From contig CP099843.1 of NCBI GenBank assembly GCA_030062745.1, forward strand, positions 620,001 to 684,000: DNA of 64,000 nt, given 5' to 3'. The DNA is from Capitulum mitella. Its lineage: Eukaryota > Arthropoda > Thecostraca > Pollicipedomorpha > Pollicipedidae. The notes below the pieces were generated by a model. That model saw only the letters and a list, made by a program, of their open reading frames with translations. It was not told where the DNA came from and ran no database searches. This document shows, piece by piece, positions 63,716 through 64,000 of this stretch; positions within the stretch are counted from its first letter, which is position 1; each line of letters opens with the position of its first letter. The position numbers and the translations under genes were made by a program.

Positions 63716-63959
63716 ACTAGGAGTACGTGGGACTTATTTTTCAGTGCCATTAAGAATGAATGCGCCCGACAGCACTAAAACACATGGGAATTTCATGTGT
63801 GTGATTTCTGGTCCGCGTTGCGCGAGATTTCATACAGTCTCTTACTTTTATCAACCGGTGCATCACACATCTCAGCCCTGAAACTTTGAAAATTATTGAG
63901 GTGAATTATACGCTCAGCGCTATTCAAGTTACTTGCGTTTTACGGCGCTACGACCAAAG

Positions 63960-64000
63960 ATGATTATATTCTCCAGTGATTTGCCCAAGACCACATACCT
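63960..64000 (+). repeat. Possible SINE or L2-like 3' domain at window edge
   Basis: CCAGTGATTTGCCCAAGACC resembles the AGTGACTTGCCCAAGGTCAC phrase shared by MIR/L2-related and other SINE tails. Cut by the window end. Confidence 0.25.

Overview
The window is nuclear DNA of an animal, most likely an invertebrate. It holds spliced genes with GT-AG introns, a beta-tubulin whose acidic tail ([13 protein letters not shown]) is of invertebrate type, and a single-exon BTG1/2-type gene. Interspersed repeats, microsatellites and decayed mobile elements make up most of the rest. I cannot name the phylum from sequence alone.

Only two host protein genes are secure, both on the minus strand. A BTG/Tob-family gene lies at 2653-3123, with a CRE and a CCAAT box about 350 bp upstream. 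A five-exon beta-tubulin gene spans 34684-54061. All its exons are recognisable and all splice junctions are canonical, but the last exon carries one extra base that breaks the frame; an assembly or sequencing error is the simplest explanation. The tubulin introns (10.2, 0.7, 3.2 and 4.0 kb) hold many repeats, including a 1-kb long inverted repeat and two near-perfect ~30-bp hairpins.

Layout. 0-0.5 kb: ends of two repeat families. 0.5-7.2 kb: BTG gene and GC-rich flanks, with a possible terminal exon near 5.5 kb. 7.26-8.39 kb: a mariner with an open but N-terminally shortened transposase. 10.9-13.1 kb: a hAT-like element with 14-bp inverted ends and a near-identical 8-bp target duplication. 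14.05-15.3 kb: a foldback-like element whose arms are degenerate short tandem repeats. 15.7-16.5 and 23.1-23.4 kb: Penelope-like fragments. 19.2-21.4 and 24.1-25.8 kb: two copies of a repeat (family A) with a long internal array of ~24-bp degenerate units. 22.1-22.7 kb: a decayed Tc1/mariner-type transposase. 29.8-30.2 kb: a LINE 3' end. 34.7-54.1 kb: beta-tubulin. 54.8-59.8 kb: a nest of hAT-like non-autonomous elements (families A, B, C and E). 60-64 kb: minisatellite, GT-rich microsatellite and unassigned sequence.

No multi-gene system such as an operon or defence cassette is visible. The most interesting content is the repeat biology. There are several apparently undescribed non-autonomous families. 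Nested insertions can be read from target duplications together with empty paralogous sites in the same window. Foldback and hairpin structures sit inside a gene that is probably highly transcribed. Family labels A, B, C, D, E and R are mine.
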